DNA of 7,586 nucleotides, taken from positions 55,930 through 63,515 of the forward strand of contig PAEO01000019.1 in assembly GCA_002703065.1 (NCBI GenBank), read 5' to 3'. The notes beneath the pieces were generated by a model that ran no database searches, was not told where the DNA came from, and saw only the letters and a program-made list of their open reading frames with translations. The number at the start of each line of letters is the position of its first letter. Position 1 is the stretch's first letter. Source of the DNA: Flavobacteriaceae bacterium. GTDB lineage: Bacteria > Bacteroidota > Bacteroidia > Flavobacteriales > Flavobacteriaceae. Made by a program: the position numbers and the translations under genes. This document shows, piece after piece, positions 1-7,057 of this stretch.

Positions 1-690
1 TTTAGTCAATATACTTTTTATTATCTACCAAAAAGTAAAGAAAAAGTAGAAAGAAAGTTAATTTTTAAAAAATCTATTTTTTTTGGCGGTTTTGATGAGT
101 TACTTGCTGTATGGAAACTGCTTAAAAAAGATAAAAGTGTTAAAAAATTTTTAATAGCTTTTTTTACATTTTCTACAGCTGTTCAGACAATTATTCTAAT
201 TGCAACTTATTTTGGAGAACAAGAAATTAATTGGGCAGAGGGAGAAAAAACCTCAGGATTGATACTTAGTATGCTTTTGATTCAATTAATTGCAATAATT
301 GGTTCAGTCGGAGCTGCATATGTTTCAAAAATTATTGGTAATGTAAATACACTAATTATCTTTAATATTTCTTGGTTTTCTATTTGTATCATTGCTTACT
401 TTATTGAATCTAGTACTGAATTTTACATTGTTGCTGGATTAGTTGGTCTAGTGATGGGTGGAATTCAATCTTTGTCAAGATCCACTTACTCTAAACTGAT
501 ACCTGAAACTGAAAATACTTGTTCTTATTTCAGTTTTTTTCAGATGAGTATGATTATAAGTATAGTTCTTGGAACATTTATGTCCGGTGCTATTGATCAG
601 ATAACTGGAAATATTAGATATTCTATTTTACTGTTTGCTTCATTATTCTTATTAGGTTCATTTCTATTAAGAAACATAAAAGTTAATTAA
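1..690 (+). CDS. UMF1-family MFS transporter, C-terminal half (5' partial)
   Basis: This is an integral inner-membrane protein of the major facilitator superfamily, UMF1 (Atg22-like) branch. The substrate of bacterial members is not established, so none is assigned. The frame is open from base 1 to the TAA at 688-690, giving 229 visible residues. The Met at 259 is internal, and the true start lies left of the window. Hydrophobic segments at visible residues about 50-70, 86-107, 115-135, 140-158, 182-200 and 206-223 fit the last six helices of a 12-helix MFS fold. The best family evidence is 'GLVMGGIQSLSRSTYSKLIPE' at about 147-168, the UMF1 signature between helices, followed by 'SYFSFF'. The preceding 'YTFYYLP' and the charged loop to about residue 48 look like the central cytoplasmic linker. 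The stretch after SYFSFF reads 'QMSMIISIVLG', where I expect a charged 'YDVxEK' motif. The gene ends 86 nt before lon, and I see no convincing terminator there, so read-through is possible. Confidence 0.85.
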   Translation, partial: FSQYTFYYLPKSKEKVERKLIFKKSIFFGGFDELLAVWKLLKKDKSVKKFLIAFFTFSTAVQTIILIATYFGEQEINWAEGEKTSGLILSMLLIQLIAIIGSVGAAYVSKIIGNVNTLIIFNISWFSICIIAYFIESSTEFYIVAGLVGLVMGGIQSLSRSTYSKLIPETENTCSYFSFFQMSMIISIVLGTFMSGAIDQITGNIRYSILLFASLFLLGSFLLRNIKVN

Positions 691-776
691 TACTGACTAC
701 ATTTTTAATGGCATGGAACTTGAAACTCTATGTTTAATGAGAAGTTTTACCTTATAATATGACATAATGACACTAT

Positions 777-3218
777 ATGAGTAATATTTTTGACATAAAT
801 TCCATTTCTTTTGATCCTACTGACGAAGAATCTGAATTAATTCCTTTGATGACGTCTGATGATGAAGAAGCTATTTCAAAAGAAAAATTACCAGAATCTC
901 TTCCGATTTTACCTTTAAGAAATACAGTTTTATTTCCTGGTGTTGTTATTCCAATCACAGCATCTAGAGATAAATCAGTTAAATTAATTAAGAATGCTAA
1001 TTCAGGAGATAAACTTATTGGTGTTGTATCTCAAAAGGACTCCTCAGTTTCAGATCCCAAAATTTCTGACATAAATAAAATTGGGACTGTTGCAAAAATT
1101 TTAAGAGTACTTCAAATGCCAGATGGAAACATTACTGTTATCATTCAGGGAAAGAAAAGATTTGAAGTAAAAGATATCATTTCAGATGACCCGTATTTCA
1201 CAGCTATAATAAATGAAATACCTGAATCTAAACCAGATTCCACAGATAAAAAATTTATTGCAATTATTGATTCTATAAAAGATTTAGCTCTAAAAATTAT
1301 TAATGAAAACCCAAATATTCCTTCTGAGGCATCTTTTGCAATTAAGAACATTCATAGTAATGCTTTTTTAGTCAATTTCGTTTCATCTAATATGAATATT
1401 TCAGTTAATGAAAAATATAATATTCTTAAAATTAATGGTTTACAGGACAGAGCTTTAAGTTGTTTAAAGTTTATGAATGTTGAATTTCAAAAACTTAGTC
1501 TAAAAAATGATATTCAATCTAAAGTGAGGACAGATTTAGATCAACAACAAAGAGAGTATTTTTTGAATCAACAATTAAAAACAATTCATGAAGAATTAGG
1601 CACATCATCAAATGATCAAGAGATTGAAGAAATGATAGTTAAGTCCAAAACTAAAAATTGGAACAATAAAATTGCTGATCATTTTAATAAAGAGTTAGCA
1701 AAGCTAAAGAGAATGAATTCACAAGCTTCTGAATATTCAATTCAAAGAAATTATATTGAGTTGATACTTGATTTACCTTGGAATAAATATTCTGATGATA
1801 ATTTTAATATAAAGAGAGCTAATAAAATACTAGATAGAGATCATTATGGACTTAAGGGTATAAAGGATAGGATTTTAGAACAAATTGCAGTTCTTAAGCT
1901 TAAAAAAAATATGAAGTCTCCCATACTTTGCTTTTATGGTCCACCTGGTGTAGGTAAAACTTCTTTAGGAAAGTCTATCTCTGAGGCACTAGGTAGGGAA
2001 TATGTTAGGATTTCATTGGGTGGATTGAGAGATGAAGCTGAATTGAGAGGTCATAGAAAAACATATATTGGAGCTATGCCTGGAAGAATAATACAAAATC
2101 TTAAAAAAGTAAAAACTTCAAATCCTGTTTTTATTCTTGATGAAATTGATAAGCTTTCTGTTGGTTCTCAAGGAGATCCATCATCTGCATTACTCGAAAT
2201 TTTGGATCCAGAGCAAAACAATGAGTTTTATGATAATTTCTTAGAGTTAGGTTATGATTTATCTAAGATTTTATTCATTGCTACTGCAAATAATTTAAAT
2301 ACTATTCAGCCTGCTCTTCTTGATAGAATGGAATTGATTAATATTTCCGGTTATAGCTTAGAGGAAAAAATAAATATTGCTAAAAAACATTTAATAAGCA
2401 AACAACTAAAAGCCAACGGTTTAGAAGACTTTCCCTTTAAATTAGATTATAATACTTTAAAAAAAATAATTCAAGGTTATACAACGGAGTCAGGAGTAAG
2501 AAACTTGGAGAAATGTATTGCTAAAATTTGCAGATCATATGCTAAGCAAATTGTTGAAAATAATTTAAAAGAAATAAAATCAGAAAAACTTAATATTGAA
2601 AAAGTTTTAGGCATTCCCGTAACAAAACAAGATGCTGAAAAAAATAATCTTCCTGGTATTTCTACAGGTTTAGCATGGACGCAATATGGTGGTGAAATTC
2701 TATATATTGAATCTATAATTTCCAAAGGAAAAGGTGGTTTGACTATCACTGGAAATTTAGGTAAAGTAATGAAAGAGTCTGCCACAATAGCTCTTGAATT
2801 CATCAAGTCAAATTGTGCTAATTTTGGTATTAATTCTAAAATATTTAATAAATACAACATTCATTTACATGTTCCTGAAGGAGCTACCCCCAAAGATGGT
2901 CCTAGTGCTGGAATAACAATTTTAACATCTTTGATTTCTCTTCTTACCCAAAGGAAGGTTAAAAATAATTTTGCTATGTCAGGCGAGATAACTTTGAGGG
3001 GAAGAGTACTTCCTGTAGGTGGAATAAAAGAAAAAGTTTTAGCTGCCAAAAGAGCTAATGTAAAAGAAATTATTCTTTCCTCTGATAATCAAAAACATGT
3101 TAATCATATTGATTCAAAATATCTAAAAGGTCTCAAGTTTCACTATGTAAGTGAAATGAAAGAAGTTATAGGAATAGCAATCATGAAAAATAAAATTTCT
3201 AATTCCATCGAGTTTTAA
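777..3218 (+). CDS. lon: ATP-dependent Lon protease (endopeptidase La)
   Basis: Lon is a cytoplasmic hexameric AAA+ serine protease that unfolds and degrades misfolded and short-lived regulatory proteins. At 813 residues it is full length (family about 780-820). An acidic tail (1-38) leads into the substrate-binding LON domain from about 41 ('LPILPLRNTVLFPG'). The conserved helical 'LDQQQREYFLNQQL' is at 254-267. Walker A is GPPGVGKT at 388-395 (K394), and Walker B is VFILDEID at 451-458 (D455, E456). The C-terminal protease domain has 'PKDGPSAG' with nucleophile S710 and 'GGIKEK' with K753. Their 43-residue spacing equals that of the E. coli S679/K722 dyad, so the enzyme should be active. 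The ATG at 777 is the sensible start: nearby upstream ATGs at 730, 759 and 767 run into stops within 11 codons. There is no Shine-Dalgarno sequence. The 86-nt gap upstream holds only weak promoter-like motifs (TTG at 720-722, TATAAT at 753-758), none convincing. cmk follows after 16 nt. Confidence 0.98.
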   Translation: MSNIFDINSISFDPTDEESELIPLMTSDDEEAISKEKLPESLPILPLRNTVLFPGVVIPITASRDKSVKLIKNANSGDKLIGVVSQKDSSVSDPKISDINKIGTVAKILRVLQMPDGNITVIIQGKKRFEVKDIISDDPYFTAIINEIPESKPDSTDKKFIAIIDSIKDLALKIINENPNIPSEASFAIKNIHSNAFLVNFVSSNMNISVNEKYNILKINGLQDRALSCLKFMNVEFQKLSLKNDIQSKVRTDLDQQQREYFLNQQLKTIHEELGTSSNDQEIEEMIVKSKTKNWNNKIADHFNKELAKLKRMNSQASEYSIQRNYIELILDLPWNKYSDDNFNIKRANKILDRDHYGLKGIKDRILEQIAVLKLKKNMKSPILCFYGPPGVGKTSLGKSISEALGREYVRISLGGLRDEAELRGHRKTYIGAMPGRIIQNLKKVKTSNPVFILDEIDKLSVGSQGDPSSALLEILDPEQNNEFYDNFLELGYDLSKILFIATANNLNTIQPALLDRMELINISGYSLEEKINIAKKHLISKQLKANGLEDFPFKLDYNTLKKIIQGYTTESGVRNLEKCIAKICRSYAKQIVENNLKEIKSEKLNIEKVLGIPVTKQDAEKNNLPGISTGLAWTQYGGEILYIESIISKGKGGLTITGNLGKVMKESATIALEFIKSNCANFGINSKIFNKYNIHLHVPEGATPKDGPSAGITILTSLISLLTQRKVKNNFAMSGEITLRGRVLPVGGIKEKVLAAKRANVKEIILSSDNQKHVNHIDSKYLKGLKFHYVSEMKEVIGIAIMKNKISNSIEF

Positions 3219-3234
3219 TTAGATTTGTTTTAAT

Positions 3235-3906
3235 ATGATCATAACTATTGATGGTCCATCCTCATCTGGAAAAAGTTCTGTAGCAAAAGAGATTTCTAAA
3301 ATATTTGATATTGTCCATGTTGATTCTGGTGCAATTTATCGAGCAATAACATTTCTAGCTATTAATTTTAATTGTATTGAGAATGAAAGTAATATTAATT
3401 ATAAACTATTAACTGACATCATTCAAAGTAAAAAAATCACTTTTGAAAAAAACAATAGTAGTTATTCTATAGCTATAGATGGTGTAGTTGTTGAGTCAAA
3501 AATTAGAAACTCTAGGATTTCTAAGCTTGTTAGCGTCATCGCAGCTGAAAAATCTATTAGAGATTATGTTTTAATTATCCAGCACCAAATAGCTTCTCGA
3601 AATTCAGTTGTTATGGACGGTAGAGATATAGGTTCTGTAGTGTTCCCTAATGCTGAATATAAGTTTTATATAGATGCATCAATTAAAGAAAGATCTCATA
3701 GGAGATGGACTGAGTTAAAGGAATATGAGTCTAATATAACTATTGAAAATGTTGAAAAAGATTTAATGAAAAGAGATTTTAATGACACAAACAGATCTAT
3801 TTCTCCTCTAAAAATTCCAGAAAATGCAGTTATTATAAACTCTGATGATAAGTCAATAAAAAATGTTGTTGATGAAATTGTGGTTTTTATAAAATCAAAT
3901 TCTTGA
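3235..3906 (+). CDS. cmk: Cytidylate kinase (CMP/dCMP kinase)
   Basis: Cmk transfers the ATP gamma-phosphate to CMP or dCMP, giving CDP or dCDP in pyrimidine salvage; it is a soluble cytoplasmic P-loop kinase. At 223 residues it has the normal length for the bacterial family (about 220-230). The N-terminal P-loop is GPSSSGKSS (residues 7-15, K13). 'DSGAIYRAIT' (30-39) matches the nucleotide-monophosphate site DTGAxYRA, with Thr replaced by Ser. 'DGRDIGSVVFP' (128-138) is the family signature. 'RDxxDTNRSISPL' (180-192) is the lid/CMP-contacting segment, with D184 and R187. All expected catalytic elements are present. The ATG at 3235 is the only reasonable start, because an in-frame TAG lies at 3220-3222. 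No Shine-Dalgarno is visible. The 16-nt gap after lon suggests one transcript. rpsA lies 143 nt downstream, the cmk-rpsA adjacency seen in many bacteria. The central part (about 60-95) is divergent, as is usual for the CMP-binding insert. Confidence 0.97.
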   Translation: MIITIDGPSSSGKSSVAKEISKIFDIVHVDSGAIYRAITFLAINFNCIENESNINYKLLTDIIQSKKITFEKNNSSYSIAIDGVVVESKIRNSRISKLVSVIAAEKSIRDYVLIIQHQIASRNSVVMDGRDIGSVVFPNAEYKFYIDASIKERSHRRWTELKEYESNITIENVEKDLMKRDFNDTNRSISPLKIPENAVIINSDDKSIKNVVDEIVVFIKSNS

Positions 3907-3914
3907 GATAAAAC

Positions 3915-3945
3915 TTGCATAAGATTTAAATTGAAGTTAGATTCG
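3915..3945 (+). promoter_or_regulatory. Candidate Bacteroidota-type promoter for rpsA
   Basis: TTG at 3915-3917 and TAGATTCG at 3938-3945 are separated by 20 nt. This fits the Bacteroidota housekeeping consensus, a -33 TTTG/TTG and a -7 TAnnTTTG about 17-23 nt apart; the -7 box has one mismatch (C for the third T). Transcription would start near 3950 and give rpsA a leader of about 100 nt. A second possible -7 box, TACCTTTT at 3948-3955, has a less suitable upstream partner (TTG at 3931, only 14 nt away). The call rests on motif matching alone. In DNA this A+T-rich, chance matches are common, and rpsA may also be transcribed from the lon-cmk operon. Confidence 0.35.
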
Positions 3946-3948
3946 CGT

Positions 3949-4032
3949 ACCTTTTTGGAGTAAAATAGATAAAAAAGGTTTAAAAAAGTTTAACTCTTCT
4001 AGTGTCTCCTGAGTCTATAAATTAAACTAGAA
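3949..4032 (+). promoter_or_regulatory. Possible structured 5' leader of rpsA
   Basis: Two inverted repeats lie in the 143-nt gap before rpsA. The first pairs ACCTTTTT (3949-3956) with AAAAAGGT (3972-3979), an 8-bp stem with a 15-nt loop. The second pairs TTCTAGT (3997-4003) with ACTAGAA (4026-4032), a 7-bp stem with a 22-nt loop containing TCTCCT. Between them, 3971-3981 and 3982-3991 are near-identical tandem units (AAAAAAGGTTT, AAAAAAGTTT). Neither hairpin is followed by a T-run, so they are not intrinsic terminators of cmk. S1 is known to repress its own translation in E. coli, so a regulatory leader is reasonable, but I recognise no catalogued RNA motif here. Chance pairing in A+T-rich DNA is a real alternative. 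Confidence 0.3.
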
Positions 4033-4049
4033 TACAAATTGTAGATAAT

Positions 4050-6002
4050 ATGCCTGCAAAAAAAACAAAAGAGACGGATGAATTAGATGAAAAAAAATCC
4101 TCTCAAAAAAAATTAAGCACTAAAGCTTCTGAAAAAAGAACAAAGAAAGCTACTGCTAGATCCAAAGTAAAAAAATCAACAAAGAAAGAAAAAGAAGTTG
4201 TTGTTGAAGAAAAAGATGAAAGCAATACTGATTCAGTAAGTAAAACTGAAGTCTCAAAGGAAAAAACTGTTGAATCTAATGATTTTGATTGGAATGAATT
4301 TGAACAAGGTATTCAATCTTTAGATCAAAATCAGATTGATGAATTTGAAAATTTAATAAATAAAAATTTTGTCGACACATATAATGACAATGTTATCCAA
4401 GGTGAAGTCATTAACATAACAGAAAGAGAAGCAATTATAGATATAAATGCAAAGTCTGAGGGGGTTATTTCACTAAATGAATTTAGATATAATCCTGATT
4501 TAAAAATTGGTGATAAAGTAGAAGTTATTGTTGATGTACAAGAGGATAAAACTGGACAACTAGTACTTTCTCACAGAAAAGCAAGAACTATAAAAGCTTG
4601 GGAAAGAGTTAATGAAGCTCATGAAAAAGAAACTATTGTAACTGGTTTTGTTAAGTGTAGAACTAAAGGTGGAATGATTGTAGATGTTTTTGGTCTAGAA
4701 GCATTCTTACCGGGATCTCAAATTGATGTTAAGCCTATAAGAGATTACGATCAGTATGTTAATAAAAACATGGAATTTAGAATTGTAAAAATTAACCATG
4801 AATTTAAAAATGTTGTTGTATCTCACAAAGCACTAATCGAGGCTGATATTGAAGAACAGAAAAAAGAAATCATTTCTCAGTTAGAGAAAGGGCAAGTTCT
4901 CGAGGGTATTGTAAAAAATATTACTACTTATGGTGTTTTTATTGATTTAGGGGGTGTTGATGGTTTAATTCATATTACAGATCTGTCTTGGAACAGAATT
5001 AATCATCCAAGTGAAATTTTGGAGTTAGATCAAAAGTTAAATGTAGTTATTTTAGATTTTGATGATGATAAATCAAGAATTCAACTTGGTATTAAACAAT
5101 TAAGTAAGCATCCGTGGGAAAATTTAGATGCCAATCTCAAAGAAGGTGATAAAGTAAAAGGAAAAGTTTCTGTATTAGCTGATTACGGTGCATTTATTGA
5201 AATTGTCGATGGTGTTGAGGGATTAGTGCATGTTTCAGAAATGTCCTGGTCAACTCACTTAAGATCTGCTCAGGATTTTGTAAATGTTGGTGACGAAGTA
5301 GAGGCTGTTATTCTAACACTAGATAGAGAAGATAGAAAAATGTCTTTAGGTATCAAGCAGCTTACAAGCGATCCTTGGACTGATATTACTAAAAAATATC
5401 CTGTAGATTCAAAACATAAGGGTAAAATTAGAAATTTCACAAACTTTGGGGTTTTTGTAGAACTTGAAGAAGGTATTGACGGATTAGTTTATATTTCCGA
5501 CATATCGTGGACCAAAAAAATTAAACATCCATCTGAGTTATTTTCTATTTCTGATGAAATTGAAGTTGTAGTATTGGAATTAGATGTAAATGAACGTAAG
5601 TTAAGTTTAGGTCATAAACAAACTAAGAATAATCCATGGGACAAGTATTTAAAGACTTACGCTGTTGATACTACACATAATTTAAAAATCGATTCTATCA
5701 CTGATAGGGGAGGACTAATTAATTTAAGTGAAGAATTAGTTGCAATAGTTCCTAATAAACATATGGTTAAGGAAGATGGTTCTGAATTAGCAGTTGGTGA
5801 GGAAACTAAATTTAAGGTTATTGAGTGTAACGGTGACTTTAAAAGAATAGTTTTATCTCATAGCTCTATGTTTAAAAAAGCAAAGCCGAGTTCACCCAAA
5901 AAGTCTAAGAAAAAGAATAATTTAGATAAGTCTACACTTGGTGATATTGAAGCTCTTGTTGATCTTAAAAAGCAGATGGAAGATGAAGAAACTAAATCTT
6001 AA
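4050..6002 (+). CDS. rpsA: 30S ribosomal protein S1
   Basis: S1 binds A/U-rich, weakly structured mRNA on the 30S subunit and helps start translation. The 650 residues hold about six S1 (OB-fold) repeats: roughly 115-176, 194-260, 281-350, 366-437, 453-524 and a degenerate one at 540-605. Repeats 3-5 are the clearest: each has 'YGVFIDL', 'YGAFIEI' or 'FGVFVEL', then 'DGL/EGL..I/VS..SW', and ends in 'LGIKQL' or 'LGHKQ'. 'FDWNEFEQGI' (79-88), 'INAKSEGVISLNEFRYNP' (132-149) and the tail 'TLGDIEALVDLKKQM' (629-643) are what I know from Bacteroidota S1. Ahead of this core is a lysine-rich low-complexity extension (1-72; 17 Lys in the first 50 residues), and a second basic patch lies at 609-622. 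The ATG at 4050 is the best start, since an in-frame TAA is at 4023-4025. It has no Shine-Dalgarno sequence and is followed by an A8 run. The TAA stop overlaps the leuB stop. Confidence 0.97.
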   Translation: MPAKKTKETDELDEKKSSQKKLSTKASEKRTKKATARSKVKKSTKKEKEVVVEEKDESNTDSVSKTEVSKEKTVESNDFDWNEFEQGIQSLDQNQIDEFENLINKNFVDTYNDNVIQGEVINITEREAIIDINAKSEGVISLNEFRYNPDLKIGDKVEVIVDVQEDKTGQLVLSHRKARTIKAWERVNEAHEKETIVTGFVKCRTKGGMIVDVFGLEAFLPGSQIDVKPIRDYDQYVNKNMEFRIVKINHEFKNVVVSHKALIEADIEEQKKEIISQLEKGQVLEGIVKNITTYGVFIDLGGVDGLIHITDLSWNRINHPSEILELDQKLNVVILDFDDDKSRIQLGIKQLSKHPWENLDANLKEGDKVKGKVSVLADYGAFIEIVDGVEGLVHVSEMSWSTHLRSAQDFVNVGDEVEAVILTLDREDRKMSLGIKQLTSDPWTDITKKYPVDSKHKGKIRNFTNFGVFVELEEGIDGLVYISDISWTKKIKHPSELFSISDEIEVVVLELDVNERKLSLGHKQTKNNPWDKYLKTYAVDTTHNLKIDSITDRGGLINLSEELVAIVPNKHMVKEDGSELAVGEETKFKVIECNGDFKRIVLSHSSMFKKAKPSSPKKSKKKNNLDKSTLGDIEALVDLKKQMEDEETKS

Positions 6003-6022
6003 AGATTTTCTTCTTTAATTTT
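5985..6022 (+). terminator. Possible rpsA terminator within the convergent junction
   Basis: An interrupted inverted repeat spans the two stop codons. GAAGAA (5985-5990) pairs with TTCTTC (6008-6013), and AATCT (5995-5999) pairs with AGATT (6003-6007) around a 3-nt TAA loop, leaving a 4-nt bulge on the left arm. On the + strand it is followed by a T-rich stretch (TTTAATTTTCTT from 6014), as an intrinsic terminator for rpsA would need. The same hairpin could act on the - strand for leuB, but its following sequence has a poorer T-run. The stem is nearly all A-T apart from a few G-C pairs, so it would be weak. This is an inference from sequence only. Confidence 0.35.
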
Positions 6023-7057
6023 CTTAGAAATATAATCTCCAACCTCACTAGTTGTTGAAGGATTATACTTATTCAAATCAGCGGTAGATATCTTGTTTTC
6101 TAATGAAATATTTACCGCTTTTTTTATAATCCTTGATTCTTCATTTAAATTTAAAAACTCTAACATCATTGCTGCAGATAGAATTGTTGCAATTGGATTA
6201 GCTATATTTTTGTTTTTCGCTTGTGGAAATGAACCATGAATTGGTTCAAAAAGACCTTTATTTTTACCAATGGATGATGAACATAAAATTCCAATTGATC
6301 CTGCGATGACACTTGCTTCGTCTGAAATTATATCTCCAAATAAATTTTCAGTTAATATAACATCAAATTGTTTTGGATTTGTAATTATCTGCATGGCCGC
6401 ATTATCTACAAACATATATTCAAAATTAATATCAGAGTGTTTTTTTGAAATGTTTTGGACTGTTTTTCTCCAAAGTCTTGATGTTTCCAAAACATTTGCT
6501 TTATCAATTAGCGTTATTTTTTTTCTTCTTATTTTAGCATAATTAACTGCTATTTTAGTTATACGCTCAATTTCATCAATACTATATTCACACAAATCAG
6601 ATGCTGAGGTTTTTGATGATTTTTTTTTCCCAAAATATAATCCCCCCGTTAGTTCTCTTACAATCAGCATGTCAACGTTTTCAATCCTATCCATCTTTAG
6701 AGGAGAAAATTCAACTAACTGACTATATGATTTTACAGGTCTTAAATTAGCATATAGACCTAATTCCTTTCTAAGTTTGAGCAAGCCTTGTTCAGGTCTC
6801 ATAGTTGAATCAGGGTCATTGTCGAATTTTGGATCTCCAATTGCTCCAAAAAGCACAGCATCAGAATTTTTGCATGCATCTAATGTAGATTGAGGCAGGG
6901 GTTCTGAATGTTTATCAATTGCTATTCCTCCAACATCATAATAATTAAAATTAAAATCAATATTTCTCTTTTCAGAAATAGCTTTTAGAACTTTGATTGC
7001 CTCACTAATAATTTCAGGTCCTATTCCATCACCTGGTAAAACTGCAATATTTAGCAT
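5999..7057 (-). CDS. leuB: 3-isopropylmalate dehydrogenase
   Basis: LeuB oxidises and decarboxylates 3-isopropylmalate with NAD+ to 2-oxoisocaproate, the third committed step of leucine synthesis; it is a cytoplasmic homodimer. The 352 residues match the usual length of about 350. 'GDGIGPEI' (9-16) opens the fold. Substrate residues known from Thermus LeuB align as R96, R106, R134 ('[11 protein letters not shown]', 133-143) and Y141, with K186 in 'IDKANVL' and metal ligands D218 ('VDNAAM'), D242 and D246 ('GDIISDEAS'). These distinguish LeuB from isocitrate dehydrogenase. The cofactor loop is H274-P288, '[15 protein letters not shown]'. Its Q279 sits where Thermus has the NAD-contacting Asp; I believe PQA is common in Bacteroidota. 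The ATG (7057-7055) lies inside the last codons of leuD, so the two are probably translationally coupled. A 9-A run encodes part of residues 144-147. The stop overlaps that of rpsA. Confidence 0.97.
   Translation of the reverse strand: MLNIAVLPGDGIGPEIISEAIKVLKAISEKRNIDFNFNYYDVGGIAIDKHSEPLPQSTLDACKNSDAVLFGAIGDPKFDNDPDSTMRPEQGLLKLRKELGLYANLRPVKSYSQLVEFSPLKMDRIENVDMLIVRELTGGLYFGKKKSSKTSASDLCEYSIDEIERITKIAVNYAKIRRKKITLIDKANVLETSRLWRKTVQNISKKHSDINFEYMFVDNAAMQIITNPKQFDVILTENLFGDIISDEASVIAGSIGILCSSSIGKNKGLFEPIHGSFPQAKNKNIANPIATILSAAMMLEFLNLNEESRIIKKAVNISLENKISTADLNKYNPSTTSEVGDYISKKIKEENL

Noticed and set aside
753..758. TATAAT as a sigma70 -10 box for lon
   Set aside because: There is no TTGACA-like box at 16-18 nt (TTGAAA at 720-725 is 27 nt away). 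Bacteroidota promoters use a different -7 consensus, and TATAAT is frequent by chance here.
730..784. Tiny reading frames upstream of lon (ATG at 730, ten codons; ATG at 767, five codons overlapping the lon start)
   Set aside because: They have no initiation signal or recognisable leader-peptide content. Short ATG-stop frames are expected by chance in A+T-rich DNA.
2477..2860. 127-residue open frame antisense to lon
   Set aside because: It lies wholly opposite the conserved Lon protease region, resembles no family, and follows from the codon bias of the real gene. Other antisense frames in lon and cmk were rejected for the same reason.
3949..3979. First hairpin after cmk as an intrinsic terminator
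   Set aside because: The stem is followed by an A-rich stretch, with no T-run, so it lacks the second half of a terminator on the + strand.
4056..4200. Poly-lysine/A-rich start of rpsA as non-coding or a misassigned start
   Set aside because: The frame is continuous into the conserved S1 core, and no better start is obvious before FDWNEF. It is kept as part of the gene, with the extension noted as a finding.
6270..6542. 90-residue + strand open frame inside leuB
   Set aside because: It is the complement of conserved LeuB sequence, including the metal-ligand region, so it is a shadow frame.
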